Of a stretch of 64,000 bases of DNA, positions 61,357-64,000 are shown in pieces. Each line of letters starts with the position of its first letter. Position 1 is the first letter of the stretch. The stretch comes from Xenorhabdus szentirmaii DSM 16338 (GTDB lineage Bacteria; Pseudomonadota; Gammaproteobacteria; Enterobacterales; Enterobacteriaceae): NCBI RefSeq assembly GCF_002632585.1, contig NZ_NIBV01000002.1, positions 565,423 through 629,422 on the forward strand. Reading direction: 5' to 3'. A program made the position numbers and the translations under genes. Under the pieces are notes generated by a model that searched no databases, had not been told where the DNA came from, and saw nothing but the letters and a program-made list of their open reading frames with translations.

Positions 61357-61998
61357 ATGCTTTTATTTGGAGCGCGACTAGCTCAATTACAACAAGATTT
61401 GTCTTCATTGGGAAAACTTAAGAAAAAATCTCAATTTGGCGGCATTGGATTATCAATTGATGGTGTTTTATTTGCGATCAGTTCAGATGGGGAGCTGTAT
61501 TTACGAGGAAATAGTCATGCTGAGGTATTATTTAAAGCCAGAGGTATGGAAAAGTTTATCTATTCAAAAAGGGGAATACCTGTGACTTTGCGGTATTACC
61601 GCGTTAATGAATCACTTTGGCAAGATCAAAAACAGTTATTTGAATATGTACGATTAGCTTACCATTATACGATGGAAGAAATTATTGACAGACAGAAAAT
61701 GCCTCTGAGACTTAAAGATCTTCCTAACCTAGGCATCGCCTTAGAGAGGCAATTATGGAAAGTCGGTATCTCTAAAGTAGAAGAGTTAAAAATGCTGGGC
61801 GCAAAAGCGACTTATCTCAAGCTACAGCAACACAGGAAAAAAACAAATGTGAGTTTATTGCTTGCATTGGCAGGGGCGATAGAAGGGTGTCATGTTGCAG
61901 TATTACCTGAGCAACTGCGTGATGAATTGCTCAACTGGCACAAGGAATTAGGCCAGGAGAATACTGATTATCACAGGTTCATAACCAGTGAAGATTGA
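61357..61998 (+). CDS. sxy: Sxy/TfoX competence regulator
   Basis: Co-activator that works with CRP at CRP-S promoters of DNA-uptake genes. The 213 residues comprise a TfoX N-terminal domain (about 8-100; SQFGGIGLSIDGVLFAISSD) and a helix-hairpin-helix C-terminal domain (about 110-195; KDLPNLGIALERQLWKVGI). The position between sulA and yccS is as in E. coli. The same window encodes the uptake channel ComEC. I found no certain CRP-S site in the 203 bp before the gene. A hairpin with GTATAGGGG/CCCCTATAC arms follows. Confidence 0.95.
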   Translation: MLLFGARLAQLQQDLSSLGKLKKKSQFGGIGLSIDGVLFAISSDGELYLRGNSHAEVLFKARGMEKFIYSKRGIPVTLRYYRVNESLWQDQKQLFEYVRLAYHYTMEEIIDRQKMPLRLKDLPNLGIALERQLWKVGISKVEELKMLGAKATYLKLQQHRKKTNVSLLLALAGAIEGCHVAVLPEQLRDELLNWHKELGQENTDYHRFITSED

Positions 61999-62010
61999 TG
62001 AGAGAGTATA

Positions 62011-62035
62011 GTATAGGGGATTAATCCCCCTATAC
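62011..62035 (+). terminator. Hairpin after sxy
   Basis: GTATAGGGG (62011-62019) and CCCCTATAC (62027-62035) make a perfect 9-bp stem with a 7-nt loop, 13 bp after the sxy stop and between convergent genes. No U-run follows. Confidence 0.7.
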
Positions 62036-62090
62036 ATGAGTTCGCATGGAGTTAAGCTTACATGGATGTAAAAATCTATCGTTGAATCTC

Positions 62091-64000
62091 TTACTCACGG
62101 ATTTGTTTTATCAAACTAACAATTTCAGGTAAGAGTTCAATCAATAACCCGATTTGTTGTAGCACAAGCTGGACTCTGCCATTGCTTTCAGAAGGTGACA
62201 GATTGTTTTTTTCTATCAGTTGGCTGGCAATGGTTTTCAGGGCATTATCATCAAGTTGCTCCTGTTTTAATGCTGACTCGACATGGCAAATTGCTTCCCT
62301 GAGAATATCTAGGATTGCGGGGTCATTGAGTTTGTCACGATGAGCACCCAAGGCAGAAATATAGCTTAACATCGTATGATTGAGGCATAGCAAACGGAAG
62401 GCCGTTTCTTGAAATATCCGATAACTTTTGGGTTCCGATGCCATATTTGAGATCACAGATGCCAGCTCTGCATCACTATTGTGAGCGTCCCGGCGAGCGA
62501 TGCGATAGTTCAGGCTGTTACTCTTTCCTTGAGAGTATTCTTCTAAAATGGCATTGAGGTAGCGGCAATTTGCTCCCATAGTCCGGTTAATGACTTGAGG
62601 TAACTGGCGAAATTTCCAGTCCGGCCAAATAATGCTGACGGCAAGTAATGCAATGCCACAGCCTGCCAATGTATCAATAATTCTTGGCAACGCAACGTCA
62701 AAACCCTCACCCAACAGGTTGAAACTCAGTAATACCAGTAGCGTGATGAATAACGTTGCATGAGCATATTGGCTATTACGAAAAACAAAAAACATTACAC
62801 CAGAAATGACAATCAAAACTAATTGCCCTTCAATGGAAGGCACAAAATAGAGAATAGGCAGGCCAATCAGAATACCCATCAATGTGCCAATGACTCGTAA
62901 GGCTAAACGGCGGCGCGTGGCACTATAATTAGGTTGGCAGACAAATAAGCTTGTCAGTAAGATCCAATAACCTCGTTGTAAATCAAAAAGCTGAATAATG
63001 GCATAGCCTGTACATAATAAAACAGACATCCTGATAGCGTGACGAAATAGAGCCGATTTGGGGGTCAGATTGCTGCGTAACTTAAACCAGATATCACTCC
63101 AGCCTGTCAGAGCTTCATTGGATAGCTGAATTTCTTCTTGTTTGTCATTTTGAAAAATATGTTGAGAGATGCTTTGGGAAAATAAATGTTGTCCGGAGCT
63201 GAGTCCAGCTAATTGAGCATCAATTGCACGTAAGTTTTTCAGAAGATTATCGAAAGCTATAGTTTTGGCATTCGTGCCCTGCTGGTTTTTTAGGCGGGTG
63301 AGGGAGTTTTCGAGGTAGTTAAATGCACGCTCAAAATGAGTGCTATGCTGATATTGCTGCCGAAGAATAATAGATTGTGAAATTTGCTCACATGCCCGTG
63401 CTTGCATGGAAAGCAATCGTTGGATACGAAACAAAATGTCACTGTGACGAAAAATTTCTCTTAATTTTTGATATTGAACATGAGATGAACTGGCTCGTTC
63501 ATGAATATCCTGAACAACAAAATAATAATGCAGTGTACGCCGAGTACCCGATTGTCCTCTGTCCCCTTTTAAACGGCTCAATAAAGAACTCTTGGCATGA
63601 TTGAGTGTTGTGACTAATGAACTATTTGCCATGGCGACATCGAACATCGAACTTTTATATTCTTCAGCCTCAGTGTCAGGATCAAATAAGCTCGCTTTGG
63701 CATAGAGATAAACAGAAAGCTGTTGAAAACAGCGCGCCAGATTTTCTTGTAGGGGACGGATAGGAAATAGCAAATGACCGGCTAATGTCAGCAGGTTATA
63801 CCAGATTGCACCAATAAGCAGCAATACAGGTTGCTCATACCACAGAGGGAATATTGATGATCCCAGCATGGTATAAATGGCAATCAACAAAGCCCCAAAA
63901 GCAATGGTGGCGTAACGCTGCCCCAAGGCCCCAAGCAGGATAAAGCCACAAGTTGATATTGCCAGCCCGGGCATAAAAAGCCATGGGTAGGGAAACAGCA
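62091..64000 (-). CDS. yccS: YccS, YccS/FUSC-family inner-membrane protein (5' end beyond window)
   Basis: Large inner-membrane protein of the FUSC/aromatic-acid-exporter-like group; its function is unproven. The frame stays open to the right edge (LFPYPWLF precedes the first in-window Met), and alignment from memory with E. coli YccS (717-720 residues) puts about 80 N-terminal residues outside. Two membrane-span blocks are visible: the N-terminal one (FILLGALGQRYATIAFGALL onward), and a second one after a cytoplasmic helical region of about 260 residues, with YWILLTSLFVCQPNYSATR, the most conserved part. A cytoplasmic C-terminus follows. Located next to sxy as in E. coli. Confidence 0.93.
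   Translation of the reverse strand, partial: LFPYPWLFMPGLAISTCGFILLGALGQRYATIAFGALLIAIYTMLGSSIFPLWYEQPVLLLIGAIWYNLLTLAGHLLFPIRPLQENLARCFQQLSVYLYAKASLFDPDTEAEEYKSSMFDVAMANSSLVTTLNHAKSSLLSRLKGDRGQSGTRRTLHYYFVVQDIHERASSSHVQYQKLREIFRHSDILFRIQRLLSMQARACEQISQSIILRQQYQHSTHFERAFNYLENSLTRLKNQQGTNAKTIAFDNLLKNLRAIDAQLAGLSSGQHLFSQSISQHIFQNDKQEEIQLSNEALTGWSDIWFKLRSNLTPKSALFRHAIRMSVLLCTGYAIIQLFDLQRGYWILLTSLFVCQPNYSATRRRLALRVIGTLMGILIGLPILYFVPSIEGQLVLIVISGVMFFVFRNSQYAHATLFITLLVLLSFNLLGEGFDVALPRIIDTLAGCGIALLAVSIIWPDWKFRQLPQVINRTMGANCRYLNAILEEYSQGKSNSLNYRIARRDAHNSDAELASVISNMASEPKSYRIFQETAFRLLCLNHTMLSYISALGAHRDKLNDPAILDILREAICHVESALKQEQLDDNALKTIASQLIEKNNLSPSESNGRVQLVLQQIGLLIELLPEIVSLIKQIRE

Overview
The window is about 64 kb of low-GC enterobacterial core chromosome. 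Gene order closely follows the serS-to-yccS part of the Escherichia coli map, around pflBA, mukFEB, ompF, pepN, fabA and ompA. Several E. coli genes of that stretch are missing (the dms and yca genes between serS and pflA, ycaP, ycaL, ycaQ, ycbJ and the ssu genes), and ansB and aphA sit in new places. AT-rich spacers, an OpnP-like porin, a BPSS1780-type membrane protein next to serS and a decayed nonribosomal-peptide-synthetase relic all point to the Morganellaceae. Xenorhabdus is my best guess and Photorhabdus the alternative. This is inferred from protein resemblance, not from a search.

Layout. 1-8.4 kb: 3' end of serS, a membrane protein, then pflA, pflB and focA (anaerobic pyruvate and formate metabolism) and ycaO, all leftward. 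8.5-16 kb: ansB, the NRPS relic, serC-aroA, cmk, rpsA and ihfB. 16-22.5 kb: comEC, msbA, lpxK, ycaR and kdsB (DNA uptake channel and lipid A/KDO supply). 22.6-31 kb: elyC leftward, then cmoM-mukF-mukE-mukB with overlapping stops and starts (chromosome condensation). 31-35.5 kb: aphA, ldtD, mepK and gloC (periplasmic phosphatase, peptidoglycan remodelling, glyoxalase II). 35.6-41.3 kb: aspC, an OmpF-like porin, asnS and pncB, leftward. 41.8-51.9 kb: pepN, pyrD, zapC, ycbX (leftward), rlmKL and uup. 52-56 kb: pqiABC and rmf. 56-64 kb: fabA and lonH leftward, matP, ompA and sulA leftward, sxy, and the truncated yccS.

No tRNA, rRNA, CRISPR array, intact mobile element or prophage was seen. Regulation readable from sequence includes an FNR-like box before focA, three tandem OmpR-like boxes before the porin, adjoining FadR and FabR sites before fabA, a PurR-like site before pyrD, a CRP-like site before ompA and a LexA box at sulA. 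Many genes end in clear intrinsic terminators.

The least ordinary material lies in the spacers: the NRPS/thioester-reductase relic between ansB and serC; short degenerate tandem repeats starting at the stop codons of ansB (20 bp) and kdsB (19 bp); four copies of a 10-bp repeat before comEC; a 77-bp nested palindrome after ycaO; a duplicated terminator after serS; and a possible interspersed palindrome after gloC. I found no convincing undescribed multi-gene system; the coding content is well-known core genes.
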